Origin: Symbiodinium natans
Lineage: Eukaryota; Sar; Dinophyceae; Suessiales; Symbiodiniaceae
NCBI GenBank assembly: GCA_905221605.1
Contig: CAJNDS010002834.1
Span: forward strand, 623,174 to 687,173
Direction: 5' to 3'
Length of the DNA: 64,000 nucleotides
Position numbers and translations under genes: made by a program. Shown piece after piece: positions 50,191 to 62,100 of the stretch (positions are counted from its first letter, which is position 1; every line of letters starts with the position of its first letter). Below the pieces are notes generated by a model. The model did not search any database, was not told the DNA's origin, and saw only the letters and a program-made list of their open reading frames with translations.

Positions 50191-53100
50191 GTGCGACCCC
50201 CAAGCTAGGGTTTAGGGTTTAGGGTTTGGGGTTTGGGGTTTAGGGTTTAGGGTTTAGGGTTTAGGGTTGGTTCAGGGACTAAAGGAGGGACCCTTACAAG
50301 GGGTCATGTAGGGGCTACATAGTATTTGGAGAATACGATTAAGTGGCGGTCCCTCCTTTCTACTCCTGAATAAGGAGTATGCTAATTGTGCCGGTTTCTT
50401 CTTGATTTCACAAAAAATGGCACGGGCACAGGTTGTAGTGGGCTTAGTCGGGAATATTCCCAATGAGGTAGTCCCCTAAACCCTAAACTCTAAACCGTCT
50501 GTGAGAATATTCCCACTCCGTAGTTCCTCTACCTTGGGATGTTCCCCCTTATACTGACAGTCCTTAGTAGGGATTAGAGTACCCCTATGATCATCCCATT
50601 AAGGACTGTTCCTAGAAGGGGGAACATACCCTCAAAGAGAAGTAGCTTCCAACGATCATCGACTGAGTTCACGCCAACTCTGCTCCTTCCTGCGGCCAAC
50701 ATGCTTTCGCAAAGGAAGGGGACATACCCCTGAGGTCTAGGATTTAGGGCTTAGGGCTTAGGGGTTAATTAGGGTTGAGGGGTTTAGGGAATCAGTCCTT
50801 AAGGGTTGTATAGGCAGGAAGCGTTAAGACCGCCGGCCTGCACTTCTTGCTCGTTTTGGTCGTAGGACTTTGGGTTTGCGTACAGTGGCAGCGGTAGAAT
50901 GTCCTCAAACCCTAAGCCCTAAACCCTAAACCCTAAACCCTAAACCCTAAACCCTAAACCCTAAACCTCCTAAACCTCCTAACCTCTAAACGAGCTCCTG
51001 CACCTTAAACACCTAAGCCCTTAGACCGAACATGGAGGAATGAAGAGGCTTAATATAGGGGTCGGACAAATTTCTACTAGTATTTCCTTAGGGTCCCTTT
51101 ATAACTCTCCTATTTTCAACCTTATTCTAGTCATTCTAATGATTATAATTATTCTAGTCACTCTAATGATTATAATTCTTCAGGCCACTTTTTTTAAGCA
51201 ACTTGAGTCTAGCAGAGTTGGATGCCTGGTCTTCGTCTACTGGATTTGCGGATGGAGGGTTGGGATTTGACACTTAGCCGTCCTCAAGGTTTAGGGTTTA
51301 GGGTTTAGGGTTCAGGGTTCAGGCTTCAGGCTTCAGGGTTTAGGGTTTAGGGTTGCCTAAGCCCTAAACCCCAAACCCTAAACCTTGGATCTGGGCCTAG
51401 TGATGGAGACTTTCTGGAACTCCAGGGCAGACTCATTCACTTGCAAGCACCAGCAGCCAGAACACCCTGAAGATTCAATGGGTTTAGGGTTTAGGGTTTA
51501 GGGTTTAGGGTTTAGGGTTTAGGGTTTAGGGTTTAGGGCTCAGGGTTTAGGGATTAGGGTTGAAGCCCAACACCCTGAGCTCTAAACCTAGTTGCCTATG
51601 ATAGCCCCTAAGCCTTAAGACCTAAGCCTGAACACCCGGAACGCTCGTTCCTAATGTCAAGCTTTGATTCGAACTCGAATCCGTGCACTCTAGAACCCTA
51701 AGCCCCTAAATCCCAAAACCGCAGCCCTAACCCTAAACCCCAAACCCTAAACCCCAAACCCTAAACCCCAAACCCTAAACCCCAAACCCTAAACCCCAAA
51801 CCCTAAACCCTAAACCCCAAACCCCAAACCCTAAACCCTAAACCTTGAATCCTGAGCCCTCGAACCCTGAACTTTGGGATGGCTCCTTCTGAAACAAACT
51901 TTGGGATGGCTCCTTCTGAAACAAACAGTCCTTAATTGGGTTCAGGGTTTAGGGTTTAGGGTTTAGGGTTTAGGGTTTAGGGTTTAGGGTTTAGGGTTTA
52001 GGGTTTAGGGTTTAGGGTTTAGGGTTTAGGGTCTACGCTTTCAAAAGCCCGTGAACCCCTTGAACTCTTGAAGCTATGCCATACTTGAAGGCTCATGGTA
52101 CTTATTGACCAATGAGGGGTTTAGGGTTTAGGGTTCAGGGCTGAGAGTTGAGGGTTTAGGGTTTAGGGTTTAGGGTTTAGGGTTTAGGGTTTAGGGTTTA
52201 GGGAACCTAGAACCCTGGGCACCCCATGCGCAGAACTGGCAGTTCTTGATCTCGCTGATCGGCGTGAAGCCCAGCAGTCTGTCCACCCCAAGCCCTATCA
52301 AGCCCTAAGCCCTAAGCCCTAAACCCTAAAACCCAAACCCCAAACCCTAAACCCTAAACCCTAAACCCTAAACCCTACCCCTAAACCCTAAACCTACAGA
52401 GACAACTCAAGTTTCGGGTGGCAGGGTGTGAGAGGGCTAAACAGAACCAAGCCCGAAACACTTCATTTTGAGTGCGGCTTGAGGTTGCAGTTGAGGGCGA
52501 GCAGCTTGCCAGTTGGAGAAGAGGAGCTGAACCTAAACAGTCCTCAATTGGGTTTAGGGTTTAGGGTTTAGGGTTTAGGGTTTAAGGTATAGGGTTCAGT
52601 GTTCAGGGTTTAGGTTTAGGGTTTGGGGTTTAGGGTTTGGGCCTAAGGGCCTCCTGAGTTTGAGGGCTAGCGCCTCGTAAACTCAAACCTAACAAACATC
52701 CACGGATACCGAAACCCCGAAAGTAACTGTGGTAGTTTACCTTCCTTGTTTGCCCTAAGCCCTCCCTAAACCCTAAACCCTAAACCCTAAACCCTAAACC
52801 CTAAACCCTAAGCCCTAAGCCCTAGGCCCTAGGCCCTATAGACCCTAGGCCATCAAGCCTGAGCCCAAACCTCAGAATCGCAAGCTGTAGGGTTTAGGGT
52901 TTAGGGTTTAGGGTGTAGGGTTTAGGGTTTAGGGTTTCCGGTGTGGTCCACGAGCCTAGCTGAGGCTTGGTACCTTTGGCGGAGCGTGTGTCCTTTGCGC
53001 ACTACTCAGACACCAGGTTGGGTGTACTTAAAACGCTAGAACCCTAAACCCTGGATCCTAAGCCCTATGGACGCCCCTGTATTCCCCCCCAGAACCCTGT

Positions 53101-56100
53101 CAGGGTTTCTATGTCGTACCTATTTCCCTTACGAGTTTAGGGGCTGAGGGCCCAGTTGAGTGGCTCAGGGGCTTGGAGAGCTCTAGCGTGTGGGGTTATT
53201 GCTTTTGGGTGGTTTAGGGTTGCAACCCTCAACCCTAAACCCTAAACCCTAAACCCTAAACCCTCAACCATGGGGTTCATTGCTTTGGTCTTGGGTTCAG
53301 GGTTCAGGATTTAGAGTTGAGAGTTTTGGATCGTGGTCGGAGAGCTTTCGTTCCTCGACGGCTTCGAATCTTATAGTCTGGGGATTGGCCCCTAAACCCT
53401 AAACCCTATACCCACCCTCTTGGTCTAAGTTTTGGGGGCTTGAGATTTTCGCAGATTTTGGGTTTTAGAGTTTAGGCAGCTAGGGTTGAGTTTTAGTGGT
53501 TGCGCGTGTTAAGCCCCTCAACCCCAATCCTTCTGATCCTGGGTGAGCCCGGGGGGACATGAGAGACGAGCGCAACGCTTGCGCGGAAGATCATTGGGGC
53601 CTCATCATGGTATATTCTGGTGTACTGCCGATCTTGGGGGGTTTAATCGTGAGATGTGCCGCCTTATTCTAGCAGTCCGTCAGGGATCGTAGTACCCCCT
53701 ACAGTAATTAAACTCCAGAAAGTTGGAACATGGTTTAAGGATGATTAGAGCTGGGATTCCCTTTAGAGTACCTTTTGCGGTACGGGGATAAGGATGTTCC
53801 AACTTTCTGGAGTTTACTGTAATTCTAATCCCTGTTAAGGACTGCTAGTATAAGGGGGAACAGCTCAAGTCTAATCCGATGACCTCCGTGGCGTGCAAAG
53901 TTGTTTCTTTTTGCCGTTTCGGATCAGTGGTGGAGGCCGTCGTCGATCAATTTACTTAGTGGGATCCTGCACACCTGCGATTTAGGGTTTAGGGTTTAGG
54001 GTTTAGGGTTTAGGGTTTCGGATCCGGGGTTTAGGGCTTAGGGTCTAGGATTTAGGGTTTAGGGTTCAGTTCCTGTGGTTTAGGGCTTAGGGCCAAGCAC
54101 CACTGATGGCATTTGCAGACGTATTGGGGTGCGGAGCCAAAACACAACAAGCACACGCCAAAACCCCCACCATGTCGAAACAAAGTGGTTGGCAGATAGC
54201 AGGAAAAGGGATACCCTTAATATACCCCAAAATACTATATAACCCTTATTGTAGGAACCCCCCAGAAGCGTAGCCCCTGTTATCGGAAACCCCCCATATT
54301 TGGTAGCAACCCGGACTGCAAAACAAAGACATGCCAGGCCGTCTGGTCCTGAATAGGGATTATAGTACCACCTGTTATCACCCCTATGAAAGAACGGCTC
54401 TTGTCAGGGGGAACATCCAACCCTAAACCCTGAACTCTAAACCCTATAAACCCTAAACCCTAGTTTAGGGCTTAGAGTTTAGGTCTGGAAGCACATGGCA
54501 GGCGCGGAACGTACGAAGCTCATAGTCGCGCAGAGGGATGAGCGGCAAGAATTTCCCGAACCGAATAGTATAGGGCTTATAGGGTCGTAATTTGTTTTGT
54601 TAATTTGTTTTCCCTTAGGGTCCCTTTGTAAATATACTATAATAACGCCCCAAAACCTTTTCTAATTATTCAGGCCTCTGTAGTACACCTGAACTGCCTT
54701 TGGACTTCCTCCCAGGTCACTGAAGATGTGGCGAAGTGCCCCCATTTTCTGGGTGCCAGGTTTGGGTGCCAGGTTTTTGAGGTACGTGCTGCAGTACAGC
54801 ACCTCCTGCTGTAAACTGTACCCCCCCCCCCAAAAAAAAAATCTAAACGCTTTAACTTTAACTGCTTCAGGTTCAGGAGTCGGTTAGTTCTTCGGGTCGT
54901 ACGTGCATGCGGCGTGGATACGCATCCCACCACCCTACGCCCTCAAAGCCCTGAAGCCCCCCTGTGCCTCAGAATATTTCCGGTGGGACGTTGTTACACC
55001 TACACCGGCGTTTTCGAGCATCTCACTTCTTTGCATCAGATTTCAGAAGGGTTCGAAGGGCCAACCGTAGTTGCACACCATCATCCTTTGTGGCTTTCTC
55101 TTCATGACACGCCCTTTCTTGCCAGCCAAAGTATGTACATCAGTACATACGAAGGGCTCATATGATGCAGGTTGGTTTAGGGTTTAGGGTATATACTACA
55201 AAGCACATTCTAGCTCAACTTCAACCCTAAGCGCAGCCTCAAGTGCAGACCCTGATAAGCCCAAGACCTTGCAACTCCTCACCCTAAACCCTCAACCCTA
55301 AACCATAAACCCTAAACCCTAAACCCTAAACCCTAAACCCTAAACCCTAAACCCTAAACCCTGCAGCAAGGGCCATGAGCTCGGAAGCCCGAGCTTCTGC
55401 AGACCTATAAGCCCTAAATCAAGAACCCCCAACCTACTATTTGGGGTTTTAGGTATTAGGGAGAACCCCAAACCTACTATGTGCAGGTTCTTGTTATGGC
55501 CTCCCTTGGTAGGATTCTTAGGCAACCTACCAGAAAAAGAGGTTTCGGGTTCTTCAGGTGAATTTCGACACCCTCAGAAGCCCCCAGCAACTACAACATA
55601 GCTCCTGCAGCCCTAAACCCTAAGCCCTCAGATGCACCAACCAAACGGCTGAATGCCCTCTAAACCCTAAACCCTAAACCCTAAACCCTAAACCCTAAAC
55701 CCTAAACCCTAAACCCTAAACCCTAAACCCTAAACCCTAAACCCTAAACCCTACCTCAGGTACACGAACCAAACGCTCGGTGGCCTGTTGAATGCAACCT
55801 TTGGCCGGGCTCCTAGTGGCTGCTGGTCGAGGGATCTTTAGCCGCCAGGCAGGTCTAGGGTTTAGGGGTTTAGGGGTTTAGGGGTTTAGGGGTTTAGGGG
55901 TTTAGGGGTTTAGGGGTTTAGGGGTTTAGGGGTTTGGGGGTTTAGGGGTTTAGGGGTTTAGGGGTTTAGGGGTTTGGGGGTTTGGGGGTTTGGGGGTTTA
56001 GGGGTTTAGGGGTTCAGGGGTTTAGGGTTCAGGGTTTAGGGTTCAGGGTTTAGGGTTTAGGGGTTGATTTGGCATTCATCATGAAGTTCTATGATGGGCT

Positions 56101-59100
56101 CGTGCCTGAAAAATCCTCTGTTTGACTACTATTTGCATAAAAAAAAAACCTCACAAAAAAACAACAAATCAATATCCCTATATTACCCTTATAAGGAAGA
56201 ACATTTATATTTCTTGGTGGGGGGGGTTCAACCCGAAGCCCTAAACCCTAAAGCCTAAACCCTAAACCCTAACACCCTAAACCCTAAACCCTAAACCCTA
56301 AACGTTCACTTCGTAGTTGGGAGCAGTCCTTCCTCTCCGAGTTCAGGGTCTTGGGGGTTTGGGGGTTTAGGGTTTTGACACTAGGGGCTCAGGGTTTAGG
56401 GGTGTTAGGGTGTTAGGGTGTTAGGGTTTAGGGTTTAGGGTTTGGGGTTTAGGGTTTAGGGTTTAGGGTTTAGGGTTTAGGGTAGGTTTCAGGATCTTGG
56501 AGTCATGAGTTGAGGCCTCATAGACTTCGCCAGTCCTTAATGGGCTTGCATATATTCCTTACCAGGTATCCTGTTGCGACCCTGGCACGCACCATCCTTG
56601 ACCCATCCCTTGTCAGGGTTTCGGTTTAGGGTTTAGGGTTTAGGGTTTAGGGTTTAGGGTTTAGGGTTTAGGGTTTAGGGTCTGTAAGACCCACCACACA
56701 AAAGAGTCCACCATCTGTTCATTCCTAGGTTATGGGGTTCAGGGCTTAGGGTTTAGGGTTTAGGGTTTAGGGTTTAGGGTTTAGGGTGATTCACGGATAG
56801 CAGCCCCAGAGTTCGGCTCGGACGGTTTAGGGTTTAGGGTTTAAGGGTTCAGGGTGCAGACTGAGAGGATGCAGGGTTTAGGGTTTGGGGGTTTAGGGTT
56901 TAGGGTTTAGGGTTTAGGGTTTAGGGTTTAGGGTTTAGGGTTTAGGGTTTAGGGTTTAGGGTTTAGGGTTTAGGGTTTAGGCGCAGTGCAAACCCCAGAT
57001 TGGCTGTCCAATCGCTACTTTGTCTACGCCTATCGGAGATCATCGAATGAACGGATCTGGATCAACAGGGCATACGAGCATGCTCGCCTTCGCATTGACA
57101 AGGCTGTGAAAGACACCGCACACAGGAATGTGTTGCCCATCTTTGACAACGACCCCTATCGTTGCCTTACGGATGGAGCGGCAACTTGCTTCCTGGACTA
57201 CTTGAAGATCCCTCCAGAGGACAACTTCACCGAGTGGGCCCCTCTCGCAGCCTCTTTACCCAATACTTGCAAGCCAATACTTGCAAGGACCTAATCATTC
57301 GGTTACTAGAGCCCTCAAGGACGTACTAATTTGAAGTCCTTGGAAGTAGAGGGTTCAGTTATCTAGCCCGAGGGCCGGACGGCTCAGAAGTATTTTGTTG
57401 GTTGGTTGCGTTTTATGTTATCTTGCGAGGCAGTCGAACCCAAACCTGAATCCCCTCTGTTATCCCTAAATCCTAAACCCTGAGCCCGAAGCCCTAAACC
57501 TTAAACTCTTACCCCTAAACCTGTGCCCAGGCAACGTCACAGAGCTCTTGGTCTGCATCTTCGCGATTAATGCACGCAGCCGAGCTCCATTCGCGACTCT
57601 GGGTTTCAGGGGCTGTTCACAGGTGTTTTTGGGTTTAGGGTTTAGGGTGTAGTGATTCTTGTACAACTCAAAACAAGTAGCAGTTCTTTGGTACAAGATC
57701 TTGGCTTTCTTCTGGCTGGCTCTGAGGACTTTAATCTTTTTGTTTTTTTGTAGAAAACTATTTGCTCTGTAGCAACTGTATTGGGGTTTGGGTTTAGGAG
57801 TTAGGGTTTAGAGGTTTTGGGCTCTTGGTGTGCTGGAGGCTTGATAAACCGCCTACATTCCAAACCCGAAGCCCTACACTGTTCCTAAGCCCTAAACCCT
57901 AAACCCTAAATCCTAAACCCTAAAACCCTAAAACCCTAAACCCTGAACCCTTAACCCTAAACCCAAACCCTAAACCCTAAACCCTAAACCCAAACCCTAA
58001 GCCCTAAACCCAACCTTAACCCTAAGCCCCTAAGCCCTAAACCCCAAACCGAGTGCCTCCACACTAAGGCCGAACTCTTCCGAGTTGTGCAGCTGTCGAT
58101 GTTGCTCGGATGACCTTCAGTTATCTTGTTTGGTGGTCTCTTTAAGTAGGGTTTCTGTTTTGTAGGGGGTTCTTGTTAGGGTATCTGGGGGCACATATTA
58201 AGGTATAAGGGTAACAGATTACGAGGTCACCGGCCTTTATAGCGATGTCTGGAGCCGCGCGGGGCTTCGGAAGGTGTAAGTGTGGCCCTGGGTGCCAACC
58301 CCCTCAAACCCTAAACCCTAAACCCTAAAACCCTAAACCCTAAACCCTAAAACCCCAAACCCTAAACCCTAAACCTACTGCCCTACACGCCAACTTTGGT
58401 GGAACCAGGACACTTGCCCAGCACCATACCCCAGGACTCTAAACCCTCAACCCCTGAACCCTAAACCTTAAGGTTGCTGGATTTTGGAACCCTAAAGCCT
58501 AAACCCTAAACCCTAAACCCTACACCCTAAACCCTAAACCCCTGTTTTTGGTTCTGGGTTCCTATTGTAGCTACTCATACCTCAAAAGTATATACTTTCT
58601 TCCCAGGGCCTACTCCAAAGTAGGGATTGTGTCTCCTGAGTTGCTGAAAGCGATCTTAGGGTTTAGGGTTTAGGGTTAGGGTTTAGGGTTTAGGGTTTTG
58701 GGTTTTGGGTTTTTGGTTTAGGGTTTAGGGTTTAGACCTCTCGCTCGCATGAGTACAACTTGCGCAGTCGGGTGCCATCCGATTTGAGTACTGCAGGCGC
58801 GCAGACGACAATAAGATACCCGAGAAGGTACCCCTAATTTTGGAAACCTCCATAAAACGCTGCGCATCTACCGTGTATGTATGCGTCTTGTAAGCATATG
58901 CACTTGTACACATATGGCTGTGACTGAAAGGGCTTGGCTTGTGACAGGCCCTCCGCCCCCCTAAGCTTGTAAAGACACCACAACATATGACAGATTTTGA
59001 AAATCTGGTTGTCTCACGCCCTAAGCCCTGAATGCAGAGGTGCGTGACTCTAAGCCCTCTAAAGCCTACAACTTAGGAAATCCTCGAGATCTTTCTGTGG

Positions 59101-62100
59101 GCCTTTTAGACAAAGAAAGTCTCTAGCAAACAAAACAGTATATGGGTGCACGGCCGAGCCCTTTAGGCCAGGATATTCGGAACCATGCAGACACTGTGAG
59201 GCCTACAAGCCCTTTGTACGCGCCAGCAGCCCTGCACACCCTAGAAGCCCCATGAGCCCTAAAATCTCAGAGTAATGGAATCTACCCCAACTGCATACCG
59301 CCCAGACCCCAGAACAAGAGAATATAAGGAAGTTTTTTTCATACACTCCTCAATTTCATTTAAGGGTGTTCCTAGAGGTATGTTGAACATTTCTCAGACA
59401 AATCCTCATCAGTGTACAACTTGGCTTTCTTCGGGCCAGCTCTCAAGACTCTAACCTTCTGGGGTTCTGTAGAAACTACAACAGCTTAGTGGTTCTTTAC
59501 TGTAACTTTAGATCCTTAGCATTTTTGGGTTTATTGGGTTTCTTAAGAAGGCAGCTAAAAAGTGAATTTATAGCTACCCTCCTAAGTTCAGCCAAGATAA
59601 GGATCCTAAAAGTTACACTTTTCGGAGGGGTTCAGAAGTCAGCCAAGACAAGGCTTGGGTCGGTCCTATCCAACCTCCTCCTGGCCGACATCTCAGCAAG
59701 AGGGTTGAGGGATAAGTACCATGAACCTCCAAGCAAATCTTGAACCCGAAGCCCATAGACTCCGTGAAGGGCGTGCGTTTGCTGCGGCTTAGGGTTTAGG
59801 GTTTAGGGTTGAGTGTTTGGGGTTTAGGGTTTAGGGAATAGGGTCCGGGGACCCGCCTGCAAATCGGGTCGGGAGGTCTCCCGACTCTTTCGGGACAAGG
59901 GTTGCAGGGCCTGGGGAGTTAGGTGGGGGCTTCTGGGGCTTAAAATGTTGACAAAGTAGGGGGGTCTAGGGTTTAGAGAGCTGACAGGAGGTACGCAGGG
60001 TTTAGGGGTTGCTGGTAACTTTTTTTGAGATGAAGGTTCATTTGGGGTTTCGGGCGTCGGTTCTCAGGCGACGTACTTTGGCTTCTCCTACCCAGCCAGA
60101 CAGTGTGTTGGGTTCAGGGTTCACAGGGTTTAGGGTTTGTAGGGTTTAGGGTTAGGGTTTAGGGTTTAGGGTTTAGGGTTTAGGGTTTAGGGTTTAGGGT
60201 TTAGGGTTTAGGGTTTAGGGTTTAGGGTTTAGGGTTTAGGGTTTAGGGTTTAGGGTTTAGGGTTTAGGGTTCTGAAGCCCGAAGCCTCCACCGAAAACCT
60301 TTCGGAGGTTTTCGTCTTGGGGGTCCCGGATCGAAAGCCCTGCCCCTCCCGAGCAGTTAACCCAAACACCCTCAAACCCTCAAACCCTCTCAACCCTAAA
60401 CCCTAAACCCCAAACCATAACCCCCAAACCCCAAACCCCAAACCCTAAACCCTAAACCCTAAACCCTAAACCCTAAACCCTAAACCCTAAACCCTAAACC
60501 CTAAACCCTAAACCCTAAACCCTAAACCCTACACACTCTCAAACCTGAACTTTACACCCGCTGAGCCCCGAGACAGCCGCGACCTGAGGTTTTGGGGACT
60601 GCCTTCTTGGTTGGTGGCTTCAAGCACAAGGAGCCTTTGCATGAAGGTCCAGGGTTAGGGTTTAGGGTTTAGAGGGCTGCTAGCAAGGGCTCCGGGGCAA
60701 GAGGATTGGGGTCTGAGCTGAGGGTTTTCGGGCTTGAGGGTTTTTTCTGCTTAGGGTTGAGGGGTTTGGTTCAAAAGCACCCAAGCGTTTTGGGGACCGT
60801 GTGCAGCTTTCTCATCTGTTACACGGGCTTAGGACGCCCTTTCACAGCTACAGACAAAGAGAGAGAGAGAGAGAGAAAAAAAAAAAAAGAGAGAGAGAGA
60901 GAGGGAGAGAGAGAGAGAAAGTGTGTGTGTGTGTGCATGTGTGTACCTTGCTAAGGCACAGCATTGTTTCTTTGACTTGGGGCAATGCCAAGTCTCTAGG
61001 GAGTTTCAGGTTTCTTGAGGTAAGATCGCCTTCGCTCCAAAGCCGAACAGTCTTTCATGTTTTCTCGCCATGGAATCCGACACCACTTCCCAGCCTCCAA
61101 AAAAGAGGCACCATGACAAGGCCCCCCTGAAACACACCCGATGGGGGCCATATCTCTGATTGGGGGTAGTCAGGGTGGGTTTGGGATAGGATACCTGGGG
61201 CTCGGGTTTAGGGTTTAGGGTTTAGGGTTTAGGGTTTAGGGTTTAGGGTTTAGGGTTTAGGGTTTAGGGTTTAGGGTTTAGGGTTTAGGGTTTAGGGTTT
61301 AGGGGTTAGGGACCTGAGAGTTCCCTAGAAGTTGGCCAGGAGCAGCGCTTCAACAGGCTGCGGGGGAGGGGGGGGGGGCACTGGGGTTGAGGGTTTGGGG
61401 ATTAGGGTTTAGGGTTTAGGGTTTAGGGTTTAGGGTTTAGGGTTTAGGGTTTAGGGTTTAGGGTTTAGGGACCTTGCGAGCCCTACTTGGTACATAAAAG
61501 TCTACTTAGAACCATACTTAGAGGACGTAGGGGGGGCTGATAAGTACATTGATAGTTGGGGTTCATAGGTATCCTGAGACTCCAAGTGTATATGTGAGAG
61601 AAGCACAACAGGCCCTGCGCGCCCTATTGTATGAATAGGTCCGACACCGCGAAAACACGGACGAAACCCTAAACCCTAAACCCTAAACTCTAAATCCTAG
61701 ACCCTAAACCCTAGACCCTAAACCCTAAACCCTAAACCCTGCGAACCCCCAGAAAACCTTGGGATCGAAGTTTCAGGTTATGGCTCAGGGCTTTTGGGGT
61801 TTGAGGTTTAGGGCTTAGGGTTGGGGGTATACCCTAAGCCCGAAACCCTAAACACTAAAACCCAAACTTTTGGGGTTAGGGTTTGGGTTAAACCCTAAAC
61901 CCGAAACCCTAAACCCCAACCCCAAGCCCTGGGGGTACGGAGGGGTTCCGGCTTAGTAGCTGGAAAAATCTGGCTTGGGCTGCCGAGGAGGGGGGGGGGG
62001 GGACCTTATTTTTTGAATGGATGGAGGTTGGGGCTGAAAGGGTTTGGGGTTTAGGGTTTAGGGTTTAGGGTTTCGGGTTTAGGGTTTAGGGTTTCGGGTT

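Larger units (their letters stand above)
50191..52233 (+). other. CAX intron a-b
   Basis: Contains TTTAGGG/TTTGGGG (50208-50263), a family J and a family B element, CCCTAAA (50914-50964), TTTAGGG (51480-51540), an alternating CCCTAAA/CCCCAAA array (51720-51845), a 27-bp tandem duplication (51870-51923) and TTTAGGG arrays (51936-52031, 52150-52203). An open block at 51388-51482 (LGLVMETFWNSRADSFT) is inside the intron and so is probably not an exon of this gene. The Ile/Leu-rich frame at 51040-51270 is AT-rich intron sequence. Confidence 0.8.
52997..54715 (+). other. CAX intron c-d
   Basis: Contains a short CCCTAAA tract bracketed by TGGGGTT-ATTGCTTT copies (53191, 53271), a nested pair of MITEs (53654-53861), TTTAGGG (53985-54018) and a second family B copy (54343-54418). 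Open blocks at 53877-53960 and 54485-54591 lie inside the intron and are not accepted as exons of this gene. Confidence 0.75.
54733..55759 (+). other. CAX intron d-e
   Basis: Contains a C9-A9 run (54821-54841), an open frame at 54914-55165 without motif, CCCTAAA arrays (55275-55365 and 55662-55752) and, at 55626-55647, a decayed second copy of the start of exon e. Confidence 0.78.
55804..57530 (+). other. CAX intron e-f
   Basis: Contains a TTTAGGGG array (55857-56062), a family G element (56118-56228), CCCTAAA (56245-56305) and GTGTTAGG units (56403-56425). TTTAGGG arrays lie at 56440-56485, 56625-56680, 56745-56785 and 56880-56979. A coding-like insert is at 56987-57294. Confidence 0.8.
59684..60588 (+). 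other. CAX intron h-i
   Basis: Contains a G-strand array (60125-60272) and a C-strand array (60390-60531) in the same intron, plus a short tract at 59790-59835. Confidence 0.85.

Noticed and set aside
51388-51482. Exon encoding LGLVMETFWNSRADSFT
   Set aside because: It lies between CAX exons a and b and has no matching splice phase. It shows that open blocks of about 90 bp occur by chance in these introns.
58603-58660. Exon after TTCCCAG encoding AYSKVGIVSPELLKAIL
   Set aside because: It is inside CAX intron g-h; exons g and h join perfectly without it.
61071-61159. First exon of a new gene starting MESDTTSQPPKKRHH
   Set aside because: It is inside CAX intron i-j on the same strand, with no donor before the stop. 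It may be a remnant, so it is only mentioned in the intron entry.
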